From Christiangramia gaetbulicola (lineage in GTDB: Bacteria; Bacteroidota; Bacteroidia; Flavobacteriales; Flavobacteriaceae): a stretch of 64,000 nucleotides of DNA. A program made the position numbers and the translations under genes. Below, in pieces: positions 63,602 through 64,000 of this stretch (position 1 is the stretch's first letter; each line of letters opens with the position of its first letter). The stretch is taken from positions 1 through 64,000 of the forward strand of contig NZ_QBKQ01000001.1 of NCBI RefSeq assembly GCF_003054225.1, written 5' to 3'. The notes under the pieces are model-generated. The model was not told where the DNA came from. It ran no database searches and saw nothing but the letters and a program-made list of their open reading frames with translations.

Positions 63602-64000
63602 TATCCTTTATTTAAAGGGTTGTTATATGAACATACCTCATAGGTCGATTTTAGTAAAAATGGTTCCCAAGTTTCATTTTCATGAATTACCTGAAAATTA
63701 ATAATGGAATTTTTTCTATAAATTGGTTCCTTATTTACTGAAGACCTCACTGCAATATTAATAGAGTAAATACCTTTTGACAACTGCAGTTCATTATGGG
63801 ATACGGCAAACATAATATGACCATCTTTTTCAATAATAACTCCGCTTAAATTTTTTTCTAGTAAAGCAACCGGCCTCTGTTCCTTATCAACAATAATGGT
63901 AAAAAATTCAGGAACCGGAATATCCTTTAAAAGTTTAAAATGATAGTAAACCTTTAGATTATCGTTCCAATTAATCTGCCCTTTTGGGGATTCGATTTTA
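63601..64000 (-). CDS. wzt: Partial: C-terminal domain of a Wzt-type polysaccharide ABC exporter subunit
   Basis: The gene runs off the right edge; the visible 3' part is open from 64000 to the stop at 63601 (about 132 residues) with no in-frame stop. The sequence (QINWNDNLKVYYHFKLLKDI, then FFTIIVDKEQRPVALLEKN, and GIYSINIAVRSSVNKEPIYR) has the beta-sandwich pattern of the Wzt C-terminal carbohydrate-binding domain that recognises the finished O-antigen chain. This would make the locus an ABC-dependent export type. The ATPase domain is not in the window, so the call rests on the C-terminal domain only. Confidence 0.65.
   Translation of the reverse strand, partial: KIESPKGQINWNDNLKVYYHFKLLKDIPVPEFFTIIVDKEQRPVALLEKNLSGVIIEKDGHIMFAVSHNELQLSKGIYSINIAVRSSVNKEPIYRKNSIINFQVIHENETWEPFLLKSTYEVCSYNNPLNKG

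Noticed and set aside
1-64000. CRISPR arrays, insertion sequences, phage genes or tRNA genes
   Set aside because: No regularly spaced short repeats of the CRISPR kind, no transposase or integrase and no cloverleaf-like sequence was seen; the only periodic repeat is the promoter array at the left edge.

Overview
The window is a chromosomal segment of a Bacteroidota bacterium, almost certainly a marine-type Flavobacteriaceae (Gramella/Christiangramia-like; the genus is an inference). The evidence is the low G+C content, Bacteroidota-type promoters (TAnnTTTG at -7), weak Shine-Dalgarno sites, a split transketolase, a flavobacterial-type Tgt, and the protein families present. No rRNA, tRNA, CRISPR or insertion sequence is visible. 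Every statement rests on reading the sequence by eye; no database search or alignment was run.

Layout. (1) 1-345: three 136-bp-spaced tandem promoters firing leftward out of the window, probably for an rRNA or other stable-RNA operon to the left. (2) 535-3825: the classic thrS-infC-rpmI-rplT translation operon; infC starts on a non-canonical ATA codon. (3) 3826-12761, leftward housekeeping genes: a CPA2 antiporter, a YjbQ protein, a secreted protein usually mislabelled asparagine synthetase B, dnaB, accA, an LptF/LptG permease, and a tgt whose zinc cysteines are missing. (4) 13020-15581, rightward: split transketolase and an outer-membrane beta-barrel protein. recQ is on the opposite strand. 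(5) 17910-23346: envelope biogenesis genes kdsD, tatC, an AhpD-like protein and lptB, then pssA on the opposite strand and lnt.

(6) 23485-64000: a very large, AT-rich, almost entirely leftward surface-polysaccharide locus that runs off the right edge. It encodes more than twenty glycosyltransferases, a polyprenyl-phosphate sugar-1-phosphate transferase, a Wzy/WaaL-type polymerase or ligase, NeuB sialic-acid-type synthase, UDP-GlcNAc 2-epimerase, a sugar aminotransferase with two hexapeptide acyltransferases, several methyltransferases, a polyprenyl-phosphate-sugar module (GT2 synthase plus GT39-like membrane transferase), and the C-terminal domain of a Wzt-type ABC exporter. Genes are packed with 1-4 nt overlaps, so translation is probably coupled. 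The only rightward gene in the locus, wecB, splits it into two blocks (23.5-43.7 kb and 44.9-64 kb) that may represent two polysaccharide pathways.

The most unusual content is a pair of PP-loop adenylating enzymes in the left block: a QueC-like protein with a zinc-type cysteine cluster (39009-40175) and an asparagine-synthase-like protein without the glutaminase cysteine (31418-33274), flanking neuB. Together they suggest ATP-dependent modification of a sugar carboxylate, such as amidation of an acidic sugar. This is a hypothesis.
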